Assembly: GCA_002686265.1 (NCBI GenBank)
Contig: NZBA01000048.1
Span: 1 to 57,140, forward strand
Length of the DNA stretch: 57,140 nucleotides
Source of the DNA: Planctomycetota bacterium
GTDB taxonomy: Bacteria > Planctomycetota > UBA1135 > GCA-002686595
Reading direction: 5' to 3'
Part shown: positions 48,082 to 57,056 of the stretch, in pieces
Position numbering within the stretch: position 1 is the stretch's first letter
Layout of the letters: every line of letters starts with the position of its first letter
The notes under the pieces: generated by a model
Database searches by the model: none
What the model was told of the DNA's origin: nothing
Seen by the model: only the letters and a program-made list of their open reading frames with translations
Made by a program: the position numbers and the translations under genes

Positions 48082-50391
48082 CTACTCGTCCAGGAAGGCG
48101 GCCACCCAAGCCAGCGGCGCGTTCCAGTTGATCGCGACCTCGTTGGTGGACCAGGAATCGATGTGGTCGATGAAGCAGCGCTGGGGCGGCCGTCCGCGCA
48201 GGTTGGCCTCGCGCGCGACCGCGTCGCTGGCGGAGGAGTTCGGTCCGCCGGCCACGATCCCCGGCGGTGGCTTGGGAAACGACGCGTTCTTCTGCCGCGC
48301 CCAGAAGCGGTGGTGCGGATTGCGCAGGGGCGTCGTTCCGTACCCGGTCACGTAGCACTGCGCCATCGGGTTGCGCCCCAGCAGGTAGTCCATCCCGTCG
48401 ACCATCGCCGCGAGGAGCTCGTCGTCGCCGGAGAAATCGTGGGCGAGGCCGAGCAGGATCATGTTGTTGAGGATGCAGGCGTTGGACCCCCAGGGGTAGC
48501 GGCCGGCGACCGTGGGCGCGAGGGGCACGCGGTAGCCCTCCGCTTCACCGCAGGCGGCGTATTCACGGGCGACGGCCACGATCTCCGCCCGGGCGGTCTG
48601 CCGGTCGGGTTCGCCGAGCCTGCTGGGCACCAGGGCGAGGGAGAGCGTCCCGAGGCCGGCGACCTCCTGCCAGCTCATGGAGCTCTGCTGCCCGGTCCGA
48701 GGGGAGGGCAGGCTCAGGAAGTGCCGCGAGGCGCGGGCGCTCTCGAGGTACTGCGTCTCGCCGGTCGTGATGAGCAGCTCCGCCGCCGCCCAGTAGAACT
48801 CGTCGCTGACGTTGGCATCGCCGTAGTCGCCGCCGCCGGAGCGCTGGAAGCGTCCTGGGGGCGTGAACAGGCGCGGCTCCTCGAGGGCGGCGCGCCATGC
48901 GGTCTCCGCGGCCTCCAGGCAGCGGCGGGCGAAGGAGGCGTCGAAGGGGCGGAAGATGCGCGCTGCCTGAGCCGCGCAGGCCGCCAGGTCGAGGGTCGCG
49001 GCGGTCGTCGGGGCGTGCAGCACGCGCCCTTGGCCGTCCTCGTGCGGCAGTTGTGGCAGAGGCGTCCAGCTCCTGCCGTGAATCTTGTGGTGCGCCATGC
49101 CGGCGTGCTCGGCTCGCGGTGGAACCTGCATGCGTAGCATCCACTCCAATTCCCAGCGCGCCTCGTCTAGCAGGTCGGGGACGCGGTTGTTGCGTTCGGG
49201 GATCGGGAGCGCACCGTCGGCGAAGTCCACGCCGGACTTGCCAAGGTGCTGGGAGCGTTCGTAGAGGTCGAGGAGCGTCCAGACGGCGATCGCACCGCTC
49301 ACGACGTACTTCCCGTGGTCTCCCGCGTCATACCAACCGCCGGCGACGTCCAGGGTGTAGCCAGGCCCCGATCCCTCGGCGTAGCGTGCCTTGGCGTCGT
49401 TGAGGTGGCCGGCGGGGCGCGTGTACTCCACGCTCCCGGCGAAGGGCATCTCGATCGGCGTGCCGCTGCGGCTGTGGTAAAAATACGCCAGGGCGTCGCT
49501 CTTGAGGTTGGAGTAGAGCCCTACCCCGATTCTGAACGCCGGGCTCTCGATCTCGCCCACTGCGACGGAGAAGCCCGCGCCGGGCTTGGCGAGGGCGCTG
49601 AAGTCGATCTGGTGGAGGTGCTCGCCGGCCGCCGGGTCGTGGCCGTGGATGCTCGTCAGTCCCTCGAGCGCCACCCGGCCCTCGCCGTCGCGCACGATCC
49701 AGGCCAAGGGGGAGCGTGCGGAGTGCGCCAGGATGGCGCGCTTGGCACCGCGTGGCGTGTAGCCGATCTGGTTGACACGAATCCTGGGCTTTGCCTGTTC
49801 GGGCGGCGAGGCCTGGGAGTCGGGGCTCGAGAGGCTCACTCCGCCCAGGAAGACCTTGAAGGGTGTGTTCTCTCCGCCGCCGAGGTCGAGAACGAACTCG
49901 GCCTCGGGGTCGTTCTGCTCGCGCATGCGGAAGCGCCAAGTGTGTCGCCTGGGCGTGAGGGTCAGTACCGTCGATTCCTCCCAGTAGGTCCGGTAGGGCG
50001 GGCCGGTCATGCGCAGTCCGGGCCGGATCGTGACTGGGAGTGATGCGTGCGCGGTGAGCGTCAGCTCGTACCAGCAGTCGCGAGTCAGTCGCACATAGCG
50101 CTTACGGACGCGCACGTCGAGCGGCTGCTCGCCCGAATCCTGGACGTTCACACAGAGAACGTTCCCGAGGTGCTCGGTACTCGCAGAGGCCCGCGGTGCG
50201 AGGGAGAAGACCCAGGGCGTGCCCAGCTCGTCGTCGATCGTTGAGAACGCCGGCGCGCCGAGGCTCACCTCGATGACGTTCTCGGGGCGTGCGTGGGCCG
50301 CGGCCTCGGGGGATTCAGAGAGCCAGAACGGAGCGAGGCCGGCAGCCACGACGGCGAGAGTTACTACGGTGGTTTGCGCTGTCGATCCCAT
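48082..50391 (-). CDS. GH9 endoglucanase with N-terminal CBM- and Ig-like domains
   Basis: 769 aa from ATG 50391 (signal TTVVTLAVVAAGLAPFW). Residues 40-205 resemble a carbohydrate-binding sandwich (YELTLTAHASLPVTIRPGLR, TWRFRMREQNDPEAEF). Residues 215-300 are the CelD-type Ig-like domain (IRVNQIGYTPRGAKRAILAH). The catalytic (alpha/alpha)6 domain of 310-769 carries all GH9 signatures: GGWYDAGDHGKYV (catalytic Asp base), NPHHRFWAR (His) and DHIDSWSTNEVAINWNAPL (catalytic Glu). Role: extracellular beta-1,4-glucan hydrolysis. It lies 20 nt downstream of the CBM11-like lipoprotein on the same strand (one operon) and 12 kb from the cellulose-synthase cluster. Confidence 0.93.
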   Translation of the reverse strand: MGSTAQTTVVTLAVVAAGLAPFWLSESPEAAAHARPENVIEVSLGAPAFSTIDDELGTPWVFSLAPRASASTEHLGNVLCVNVQDSGEQPLDVRVRKRYVRLTRDCWYELTLTAHASLPVTIRPGLRMTGPPYRTYWEESTVLTLTPRRHTWRFRMREQNDPEAEFVLDLGGGENTPFKVFLGGVSLSSPDSQASPPEQAKPRIRVNQIGYTPRGAKRAILAHSARSPLAWIVRDGEGRVALEGLTSIHGHDPAAGEHLHQIDFSALAKPGAGFSVAVGEIESPAFRIGVGLYSNLKSDALAYFYHSRSGTPIEMPFAGSVEYTRPAGHLNDAKARYAEGSGPGYTLDVAGGWYDAGDHGKYVVSGAIAVWTLLDLYERSQHLGKSGVDFADGALPIPERNNRVPDLLDEARWELEWMLRMQVPPRAEHAGMAHHKIHGRSWTPLPQLPHEDGQGRVLHAPTTAATLDLAACAAQAARIFRPFDASFARRCLEAAETAWRAALEEPRLFTPPGRFQRSGGGDYGDANVSDEFYWAAAELLITTGETQYLESARASRHFLSLPSPRTGQQSSMSWQEVAGLGTLSLALVPSRLGEPDRQTARAEIVAVAREYAACGEAEGYRVPLAPTVAGRYPWGSNACILNNMILLGLAHDFSGDDELLAAMVDGMDYLLGRNPMAQCYVTGYGTTPLRNPHHRFWARQKNASFPKPPPGIVAGGPNSSASDAVAREANLRGRPPQRCFIDHIDSWSTNEVAINWNAPLAWVAAFLDE

Positions 50392-50411
50392 CCTCCCGCC
50401 GTTCGCGGCTC

Positions 50412-51143
50412 TCAGGGACAGCCCATGAAGGAGAGGTCGTCGATCCAGATGTCGAACTCCCGTTCGGCGCCGGAGACCTGGAACTGGACGGAGAAGATCC
50501 GTGCGCTGGTGATCGTGTCTGAGCGCGGGCTCCCCCAGCCGGGGAGTTGCTCCATGGAGCTGAAGGGCAGGCGGTACTCCTGCCATTGTTCTGTCAGCTC
50601 GATCGTCAGGCCGAAGTCGTTGAAGCACTCCGAGCAGAGCTGCCCTTCGACTGCCGTGGTCACGTCCGGCACGTTCACGCGCAGAGCGTTGGTGGAGTCA
50701 GGGCCGCGGCGCGCGAAGAAGGCGATGCCCTCGTAGTTCGAGGCGTCGAAGGTCCCGGGGGGATCGACGAGCCCGAAGCCCAGGCCCGCGTAGGCGCCCC
50801 GATCGTCGCCGGTGGCGCCGTACATGCGCGCGGCGTAGAGGGAGCCGTTGGCTCCGCCCACGACCATCGCGAAGCGGCCGCCCTCGGCTCCTGGCGGAGG
50901 CGTCACCAAGCTCCCTCGACCGTCGCTGTAGGTGTAGAGGTGTCCCCCGCGCCCGTCGTGGCGGATGACTTGGTTGTCACCGTCCTCACCGTCGTCGATG
51001 ACGGCCTCGCGCGTACAGGGGACCGGGCCCGATCCCACTCTCGCCGCGGCCGACACCGGGTTCGAGAAGCCCGTATCGCAGGCCGTCGCGAGCGCCAGGC
51101 ACGCTCCTCCAGTCAGCACTCCCAAGCGCGGTTTGCACCGCAT
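50412..51143 (-). CDS. CBM11-like carbohydrate-binding lipoprotein
   Basis: 243 aa from ATG 51143, preceded by AAGGAG. Lipoprotein signal (LTGGACLALATACDTG; lipobox ATAC). Residues 40-243 form one jelly-roll of the CBM11/CIA30 kind: FDASNYEGIAFFARRGPDST, LTIELTEQWQEYRLPFSSME, ARIFSVQFQVSG and terminal FDIWIDDLSFMGCP. Such domains bind beta-glucans or accompany cellulases. Co-transcribed with the GH9 gene, so it may hold glucan near the cell or enzyme. A 9-bp hairpin lies in its leader (51168-51193). Confidence 0.8.
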   Translation of the reverse strand: MRCKPRLGVLTGGACLALATACDTGFSNPVSAAARVGSGPVPCTREAVIDDGEDGDNQVIRHDGRGGHLYTYSDGRGSLVTPPPGAEGGRFAMVVGGANGSLYAARMYGATGDDRGAYAGLGFGLVDPPGTFDASNYEGIAFFARRGPDSTNALRVNVPDVTTAVEGQLCSECFNDFGLTIELTEQWQEYRLPFSSMEQLPGWGSPRSDTITSARIFSVQFQVSGAEREFDIWIDDLSFMGCP

Positions 51144-51167
51144 GGTCAATCTCCTTGCCTTGCCGTT

Positions 51168-51193
51168 GCGTCCTCGGTCCTCTTCGAGGACGC
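51168..51193 (-). promoter_or_regulatory. 9-bp leader hairpin upstream of the CBM/GH9 operon
   Basis: GCGTCCTCG, 8-nt loop, CGAGGACGC; perfect stem ending 24 nt before the start codon at 51143 on the minus strand, just ahead of the AAGGAG ribosome-binding site. Could be an operator, attenuator or translational control element. Confidence 0.45.
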
Positions 51194-51557
51194 TGGCGTG
51201 CGGATCACGGTGGGCCGAGCGGACCGGCCGAGCTCTCCGCACCTTGGAGCCCTCCCGGGCTTCCGGCGCATCCCCATTCTTCAAGGGCGATTGTAGGCCT
51301 CGTCGGTGGGGGCGGTGGGGCGCGGTCCTTGTTGCGCGCGGCCCGTGCTCGAGGCGCGCGACCAGCTCGCGCGTAATCGTCTGGGGCGCACGCTCTTGGG
51401 GACGGGGGAGGAGACCGAGAACAGCGCCACAAAATATTGCGACCTCCTAGATGTCCCCCTCTTCTCGGCCCTCAGGTTCATGCTATTCGTAATGCGCTCT
51501 CCTGGTAAAGCCGTGACGGGCAGGGGTGTAGCGTGTGTTTCAGGGATTGGGACGGCG

Positions 51558-51586
51558 TTCCTCGGGGGTGTTCGCTCGTGTAGAAT
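51558..51586 (+). promoter_or_regulatory. Possible sigma-70-like promoter for the 51659 gene
   Basis: ttcctc (51558-51563) and tagaat (51581-51586) with a 17-nt spacer, 72 nt before the ATG. The -10 is good, the -35 poor. Confidence 0.3.
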
Positions 51587-51658
51587 GGGCCGCCTGACGG
51601 GCCGCGGGACTGCCTCGAAACGGGGTGTTGCGGGCCCTCTCGCCCAGCGCCACCGACC

Positions 51659-51916
51659 ATGAGCAAACCCGGGGAGGACTTCGCATTGCTGATCGAGGGC
51701 GGGGACTCGGTGCACCTCGATCTCGCCCGCAATCTGCTGGAACAAGCCGGGTTGCCGTGCCTGGTCCATTCGGATGACTTCGACGTGGCCGAGCTCGGCA
51801 CCGCCGCCCATGCGGTCCTGCGATTGGGGAATCTCTACGTCCCGCACGGTGCCCTCGAATCGGCCCGCGCGCTCCTCGCGGAGGCCTGGGGCGAGGGCGG
51901 CTCGACTCCCGCCTGA
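51659..51916 (+). CDS. DUF2007-like small protein
   Basis: 85 aa, MSKPGEDFALLIEGGDSVHL. Pattern of the DUF2007 'putative signal transducing protein' fold: a first strand, then LDLARNLLEQAGLPCLV (helix and strand), a variable middle, LRLGNLYVPHGALESARALLAEA at the end. These are soluble 70-90 aa alpha/beta proteins (PII-like topology) of unknown binding partner. Monocistronic, convergent with the sulfatase-like gene (35-nt gap with a weak gtgcg...cgcac repeat at 51917-51932). Confidence 0.72.
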   Translation: MSKPGEDFALLIEGGDSVHLDLARNLLEQAGLPCLVHSDDFDVAELGTAAHAVLRLGNLYVPHGALESARALLAEAWGEGGSTPA

Positions 51917-51951
51917 GTGCGGGTCGTCGCACACCCCTCTCCGCGGCGGGT

Positions 51952-54264
51952 TCAGCGGAATGCGGCGCAGCGCTCGCAGACGCAGTCGGCGTCGATCAAC
52001 TCGCTCCCGTTCTCGGGTGTGTGTTGGTCGGTGTAGCCCAGGCGCGCGAGCTCCGCGAGTAGCTTGGGGTCCGCGCTCGCTTCGTGCGCCCAGCCCAAGT
52101 CTCGGGCCGAGATGAGCCAGCGCACCAGGCGTGCTCGGAGGTCGCGTGCCAGCTCGTGGTGGAGCTCGGCGAGGTCCACGGTGCTGCCGGGATCCTCGGT
52201 GAGGTGATAGAGCTCGACCCGGTGCCACTCGGCGCCCTTGAGTCGTGGGGCCTCGAAGTGCGGCCGCAAGTGCAGGATCAAGTGCCAGCCGTTGTGAGTT
52301 AGCGAGGCGGAGGTGGCGTTGCCGGCCAGGGCGAAGCGCGGCACCCGGGCGGCCGTCCCGGTCTCGGCGGCGGAGAGCAGATTGCGACCGGGGAAGTCGG
52401 CCTGTTCCTCACCGGCCAGATCGAGGAGCGTGCGTCCCAGGTCCGTCTGGGAGGCTGGGCTCGCCATGCGCGTTCCGCCGGCGGCTCGGGGGTAGGCGAG
52501 GATCAGGGGAACGTGGATCGAGTCCGGGTACAGGTCGCCGTGACTGAAGAAGATGCCGTGCTGGCCGAGTGATTCGCCGTGGTCGGCGGTGAAACCGATG
52601 ATCGCATCGGACAGGCGCGCGGCCGCCAGCAAGTCACCGAGCGCGTCGTCGAGGGCGGAGACCTCCGCGCGGTACATCGCCGCGGGGTACGCAGGGTCCT
52701 TGAGGCCGAGGAGGGACTCGTGCAAGACCCGGGCGGGGGGCATCGTCGGCTCGGCCAGGCTCGGGTCGAACGGGTCGCGATCGGGCGGGTAGTAGCGCTC
52801 GGCGAACTCGCTCGGCGGCTCGTAGGGGATGTGAGCGTCGAACAGGTGCAGCCACAAGAACAGCGGCTCCCCGCGCGCGTCCGGCAACCAGCTTGCGAGC
52901 TTCTCGATGCTCTGGGTGGCATCGCACTCGCTGGGACCGGGCCAACTCATGCGGTCGAAGCCCTGTCCCAGACCGCTGGTCGGATCTCCGAGGTGGCGGG
53001 TGCTGACGACGGCGAAGGTGCGGTAGCCGGCGCCACAGAACGCTTCCGCCAGGGTTGGAGCCGCCTCGGCCACGGGGACGTTGTTGGTCAGGACGCCCGT
53101 GTCGCGCGGATGAACGGCGGTCATCAGCGCGACGTGCGAGGGGTTGGTGATGTTGGTGCTGGTGAAGCAGTCTTCGAACAGGAGGCCGCGTGCGGCGAGG
53201 CCGTCGAGCACGGGCGTGGTCACCTGCACGGCACTCCGCGCGGCGCCGAGGTGGTCACCGCGGTGGGTGTCGGAGGTGATCAAGAGCACCGTGGGCGGAT
53301 TTGCGTGGCGTGCGACGATGCGTCCCTCTGCGATCAGGCACGCCAGATCGACACCCTGCGGGGCCTCGAGGGAGAACTCGATGTCGAGCTGGCCGGGAGG
53401 GAAGTCATCGAGTGTCACACGCTCGGAGCGCCAGCCCGGCGCTGCGATGAGCTTCTCCAGCGGGTAGCTCCACTCTTTGCGCGCCGTCCCCTGGCCGTCC
53501 GCGACCAGGCGCAGGGTGGCGAACCCGATCTTGGGGTTTCGGAAGACCTCCGGGATGCCGAGGGAGAACGCGAGCTCGTCACCGGGCCCGATCTCGATTC
53601 TGCTCCGCAAGGTCGAAGAGGGCCCGACGAGTTGCGCCGTGCGCGCCCCGTTGTTCACGCGCATGCGCCCGCCGCCCTCATCGTTGGCGAAGGTCCAGTT
53701 GGTGAGCGGCTCTCGGGAGAACTCCACGCTGTGCAGGATGACGTAGCGGGAAACTCCTTCGGCGACGATCACGAGTTCCTCGAACGGTTCGCTCCCGCTC
53801 CGCCTGCGCGGCATGTAGAAGCGTACCAACTGTGGCGCTGGCGAGCCCTCCATGGAGGCGATCGGAGAAGTGCGGACACTCCCGTCCGCCCGAACCAGGT
53901 GCAGCCACATGCGCTCGGTTGAGGGAGTCGTGACGGTTAGGGTCGCGCTGTGGAAGGGGCGCGCGTCGAACTCCAACGGGATGAGCAGTTCCTTCGAGCC
54001 CTCGCCAATTAGCGCCACCTGGAAGCCCACCGTCCCGTCCGCGCGTTCTTCGTCCTCGGCGATCCGGGCCTTGCCGCTGGAGACGGTCCAGTCCCCCAGC
54101 TCCGCTGGCATCTCGATGCGTTGCGCTTGCCGTACCTCGTCGGTGGAGGAGGACTCGAACGTCAGGCGCCGCACCGTCGGCGGGGAACTCGGCGGCGGCG
54201 GTTCGGAGCAGCCGCACGTGAAGGCGCCTGCCAGGGCGAGGACGATTCTACGGGCGGGCATCAT
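51952..54264 (-). CDS. Sulfatase-like (alkaline-phosphatase superfamily) lipoprotein without formylglycine Cys
   Basis: 770 aa. Lipoprotein signal MMPARRIVLALAGAFTCGCS. Residues 30-310 are two beta-sandwich domains. The sulfatase-like domain begins at 324 (PTVLLITSDTHRGDHLG, metal Asp 332) and continues with NITNPSHVALMTAVHP, FLWLHLFDAHIPYEPP, GFTADHGESLGQHG and FSHGDLYPDSIHVPLIL. At the nucleophile position the usual C/S-x-P-x-R is T373-N-P-S-H, so it cannot form formylglycine and is probably a Thr-nucleophile phospho- or phosphoglycerol-type hydrolase or transferase rather than a sulfatase. The C-terminus has a CVCERC cluster. Extracytoplasmic. It lies downstream of the DUF1570-like gene on the same strand. 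Confidence 0.83.
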   Translation of the reverse strand: MMPARRIVLALAGAFTCGCSEPPPPSSPPTVRRLTFESSSTDEVRQAQRIEMPAELGDWTVSSGKARIAEDEERADGTVGFQVALIGEGSKELLIPLEFDARPFHSATLTVTTPSTERMWLHLVRADGSVRTSPIASMEGSPAPQLVRFYMPRRRSGSEPFEELVIVAEGVSRYVILHSVEFSREPLTNWTFANDEGGGRMRVNNGARTAQLVGPSSTLRSRIEIGPGDELAFSLGIPEVFRNPKIGFATLRLVADGQGTARKEWSYPLEKLIAAPGWRSERVTLDDFPPGQLDIEFSLEAPQGVDLACLIAEGRIVARHANPPTVLLITSDTHRGDHLGAARSAVQVTTPVLDGLAARGLLFEDCFTSTNITNPSHVALMTAVHPRDTGVLTNNVPVAEAAPTLAEAFCGAGYRTFAVVSTRHLGDPTSGLGQGFDRMSWPGPSECDATQSIEKLASWLPDARGEPLFLWLHLFDAHIPYEPPSEFAERYYPPDRDPFDPSLAEPTMPPARVLHESLLGLKDPAYPAAMYRAEVSALDDALGDLLAAARLSDAIIGFTADHGESLGQHGIFFSHGDLYPDSIHVPLILAYPRAAGGTRMASPASQTDLGRTLLDLAGEEQADFPGRNLLSAAETGTAARVPRFALAGNATSASLTHNGWHLILHLRPHFEAPRLKGAEWHRVELYHLTEDPGSTVDLAELHHELARDLRARLVRWLISARDLGWAHEASADPKLLAELARLGYTDQHTPENGSELIDADCVCERCAAFR

Positions 54265-54319
54265 GGCTCAGGAGCGGTGAGTATAGGCCCCGTCCCAGGC
54301 CCCCGCCGGGTTCGGCCCC

Positions 54320-55549
54320 TCAGCGCCAGCTCACCCCTTCGAAGGTGGCGCTCCCGCCCTCGACGAACAGACCGATGGCCGCGACGTCCAACTCCAGGTG
54401 CTCGACTTGCTCACGCTCGGCGAAGAGCGTCAGCTCCCCTTCTTCATGCACGATGTCGAGGTGCAGCGCCTTCCCCGCGCGTACGGCGTGGGGGATGGCG
54501 CGCTCGTAGGGCCTCCCATCGGGCAGGGTCCCGGTCACGAGCAGTTCCTCGGGCAGCACCCTCAGCGTCCAATCGCTTCCGGTCCCGGCATCCTCGAACA
54601 CCACGCCGGGCGTGGCGGAGAGGGACTCGTCCGGCCGACAGGCTAGCAAGAGGCGCTCGGGAGAGGACTTGAACAGGGCGCGGGCCTCCCCTCCGAGCGC
54701 GTCGGCGTACAATCCGCCTTGCCCGCGGTCTTCCCAGTGCCCCGCGACCGTCTCGAGCACCAGCTGGTGCGTGTCGATCCAGTCGATGAGCTGTGCGCTC
54801 AGGGATTCGGGGTCGCCGAGCAGCCGCACGTAGGTCTGAGGGTGTAGCTTCGATCCGTTGTAGCCCAACCCCAGCTTCGTGAACTTCTTGCGCCGCGCGG
54901 GCTTGGACTCGTCCAACAGGTAGCGGATCAACACCATGCAGATCTCCGGTTGGGCGATCCCATCCTCGAATAGCGCCGCCGGGTTGAACTCCTGCGCCGT
55001 GAGCGCCGCGCGCGCACGACCGAAGATGTCATCATCGCAGGCGAGCGGGAGTACGCCGAGCGTCAGGGTCTTCCCGTCCCAGGTGTGCATGGAGAGGTGG
55101 TCAGCGAGGCCCATCGTGAGCCACGTCCGCACGAGGTCGCGGTTCTTCGGCTTGGCCTGGCAGTGGAACTGCTGGGTCGCTCCGTGCAGGAGCAGGGCGC
55201 GCCGTGCGTAGGCCGTCTCGCCGCCGTAGAGGAACACGGTGTCTTCATCGGGCAGATAGTGGACGAAGTCCGCTAGGGCCGGAGGCTCGACGCCGCGGGA
55301 GCGGATGGCGGTGAGCCAGCTCAGGCGGTTCTCGAGGATCCGGACCGTGTGGCGTGCGCCCTTCTTCCTCGCTGGCTGGGCGCGAAAGAGCGCCTTCAGT
55401 CGCTCACGGGCGAGTTCGAGCACCTCTCCCGCCTCCTGCGCCTCCTCGATGGTACCGCTGACGATCAGTCGGAAGTGGCGCGTGGCGTGCTCCACGTCCT
55501 CGAGCGGAATGGCGAGCAAGACCGGGCACAGTAAGGCGGGTAGCTTCAT
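54320..55549 (-). CDS. Secreted DUF1570-like protein with degenerate zinc-peptidase site
   Basis: 409 aa from ATG 55549 (signal MKLPALLCPVLLAIPLED). RHFRLIVSGTIEEAQEAGEV followed by a helical stretch is the usual start of planctomycete DUF1570 gluzincin-like proteins. At the catalytic helix (HExxHQ in the family) it reads LLLHGATQQFHCQ, keeping only the first His, and the downstream WLxEGxA reads WLTMGLADHLSMHTW. Residues 300-409 are a beta-sandwich ending ATFEGVSWR. Probably a non-catalytic relative. Gap of 55 nt to the sulfatase-like gene, so likely an operon. Confidence 0.62.
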   Translation of the reverse strand: MKLPALLCPVLLAIPLEDVEHATRHFRLIVSGTIEEAQEAGEVLELARERLKALFRAQPARKKGARHTVRILENRLSWLTAIRSRGVEPPALADFVHYLPDEDTVFLYGGETAYARRALLLHGATQQFHCQAKPKNRDLVRTWLTMGLADHLSMHTWDGKTLTLGVLPLACDDDIFGRARAALTAQEFNPAALFEDGIAQPEICMVLIRYLLDESKPARRKKFTKLGLGYNGSKLHPQTYVRLLGDPESLSAQLIDWIDTHQLVLETVAGHWEDRGQGGLYADALGGEARALFKSSPERLLLACRPDESLSATPGVVFEDAGTGSDWTLRVLPEELLVTGTLPDGRPYERAIPHAVRAGKALHLDIVHEEGELTLFAEREQVEHLELDVAAIGLFVEGGSATFEGVSWR

Positions 55550-55596
55550 GGGTCCTCTCTTGCGAGTGTTGCTCATAGCAGCCGACCCGCTCTCGG

Positions 55597-56967
55597 TCAC
55601 CCTGGATTGCGCCCGTTGGACGTGGCGATCGCTTCGTCCAACAGCTCCGCCAGGTTCCCGGCGAGTGCCTCGCGGTCGAAGCGGCGCACGGAGGGATCGA
55701 GCCAGGGGCTCTCGCACTCCACATCTCGGCCCTCGTGTTCGAAGCGCCCGTAGCACTCCGCGATGGCCTCGGCGATCGGCTCGGGTTGATCCGCGGCCGC
55801 CCACCCCAGGTGCCGAGCGCGCACGAACTCGGCGGCGGCCCCCCCCTCGGGGATGACCAGGATGGGGTTTCCCGTGGCGATGTACTCGAAAGCCTTGGCC
55901 GGGATCTGGTTGGGCTCGCCTTGGGCGAAGATCAAGAGTAGGTCCGCTCGGCGCGCGATGGCGATGGCCTCGAGGTGAGGCACTGGGTCCGAGACGCACA
56001 CGATCTCCTCCAAGCCCAGCTCGCGGATCGCCCGCTCGGGTCGCGCCTCGCCGACCATCCGCCCAACGAACTGCGCGCGTAGGCGCGAGGCGGGGATCCG
56101 GCCACTCTGGATCAGTTGCGAGAGCGCCTGCAGGAAGGTGCGTGGAGAGCGTCGGTTGTAGAGGTTCCCGGTGTGGACGAGGGTGAACTCCTTGGGACAC
56201 TCACCGACTCCGGTTTCGGTGAAGTCCAGTTTGTCGAAGCCGTTGGGGATGACGACGATGCGGTCGGGGGGCAGCGTCGGGTAGGTGTTCAGGAACTCCT
56301 CCCGCACGAAGTCGTTGGTGACGATCACCCGATCCGCACGGTGGATCACGGCGCGCTCCATGCGCCTGTCCATGGCCACCGAGAGCCGCGTGCGCGGGTT
56401 GAGCGACTTCGTGACGTTGCTGACCCAGGGGTCGCGTAGGTCCGCGAGCCAGGCGACGCCGAGCAGGCGCTTGAGCGCCAGACCGATGAGGTGGGTGCTG
56501 TGAGGCGGGCCCGTCGTCAGAACGGCGTCCATGCGGTGCCGCCGCACCAAGCTCAGCGCGCGGGAGAGGCCGACGGGGAGCCAGGGCAGCTTGTCGTCGG
56601 GAAGCAGGAGCAGGGAGTTGACGAAGTTGCGGATCGGGGTGTGGCGGGGGATCCAGACCTGCGGCCCGGTTGGGGCCGCAGGTGCCGGCCGGTCCGCTCC
56701 CTCCCGCGCGCCTCGGACGAAGAGGCGCTTGAGCCCCAGGTAGATCTCGTTGGGGTGGACCCACATCCTCGTGCGGTGGAGGTGGTCGTCGCGCGGCAGG
56801 TCCTCCCTCTGCCAGTCGGTCTTGAGCGCGTGGTACTTCTCGGCCACCGTCAGGACGTGCGCCTCCCAGCCGTGCCCCGGGAGGTACCTTGCGAACTTCG
56901 TCGGCCGAATCGCTCCCACCTGTGCGCCAGGCGCGAAATGGTAGGAGACGATCAGGCACTTGTTCAT
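55597..56967 (-). CDS. Glycosyltransferase family 4-type protein
   Basis: 456 aa from ATG 56967 (MNKCLIVSYHFAPGAQVGAI); the frame is open 21 codons upstream. The N-terminal GT-B domain has the WbuB/PelF-style start SYHFAP then IRPTKFARYLPGHGWEAHVL, and LRDPWVSN. The C-terminal domain has DRIVVIPNGFD, FTLVHTGNLYNRRSPRTFLQ, ADLLLIFAQGEPNQIPAKAF and EYIATGNPILVIPEGG. It is likely to transfer a sugar in surface glycan assembly. It is the first gene of a probable minus-strand group with the DUF1570-like and sulfatase-like genes (47-nt gap). Confidence 0.87.
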   Translation of the reverse strand: MNKCLIVSYHFAPGAQVGAIRPTKFARYLPGHGWEAHVLTVAEKYHALKTDWQREDLPRDDHLHRTRMWVHPNEIYLGLKRLFVRGAREGADRPAPAAPTGPQVWIPRHTPIRNFVNSLLLLPDDKLPWLPVGLSRALSLVRRHRMDAVLTTGPPHSTHLIGLALKRLLGVAWLADLRDPWVSNVTKSLNPRTRLSVAMDRRMERAVIHRADRVIVTNDFVREEFLNTYPTLPPDRIVVIPNGFDKLDFTETGVGECPKEFTLVHTGNLYNRRSPRTFLQALSQLIQSGRIPASRLRAQFVGRMVGEARPERAIRELGLEEIVCVSDPVPHLEAIAIARRADLLLIFAQGEPNQIPAKAFEYIATGNPILVIPEGGAAAEFVRARHLGWAAADQPEPIAEAIAECYGRFEHEGRDVECESPWLDPSVRRFDREALAGNLAELLDEAIATSNGRNPG

Positions 56968-57056
56968 GGCTCGGGGGCGGTCGTTGGAAGAGGAACTGGT
57001 ATGAGCCGACCGGATCAGAGGACGCCTCAATCGTACATCGATGACCTTCCCCCGGT

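Larger units (their letters stand above)
51144..51658. other. Divergent intergenic region (CBM lipoprotein / DUF2007 genes)
   Basis: 515 nt without a convincing gene. It holds the hairpin at 51168-51193, an A+T-richer patch around 51430-51500, and a possible plus-strand promoter at 51558-51586. No tRNA or other RNA was recognised. Confidence 0.45.

Noticed and set aside
51952..54264. Formylglycine-dependent sulfatase
   Set aside because: The C/S-x-P-x-R maturation motif is absent at the nucleophile position.
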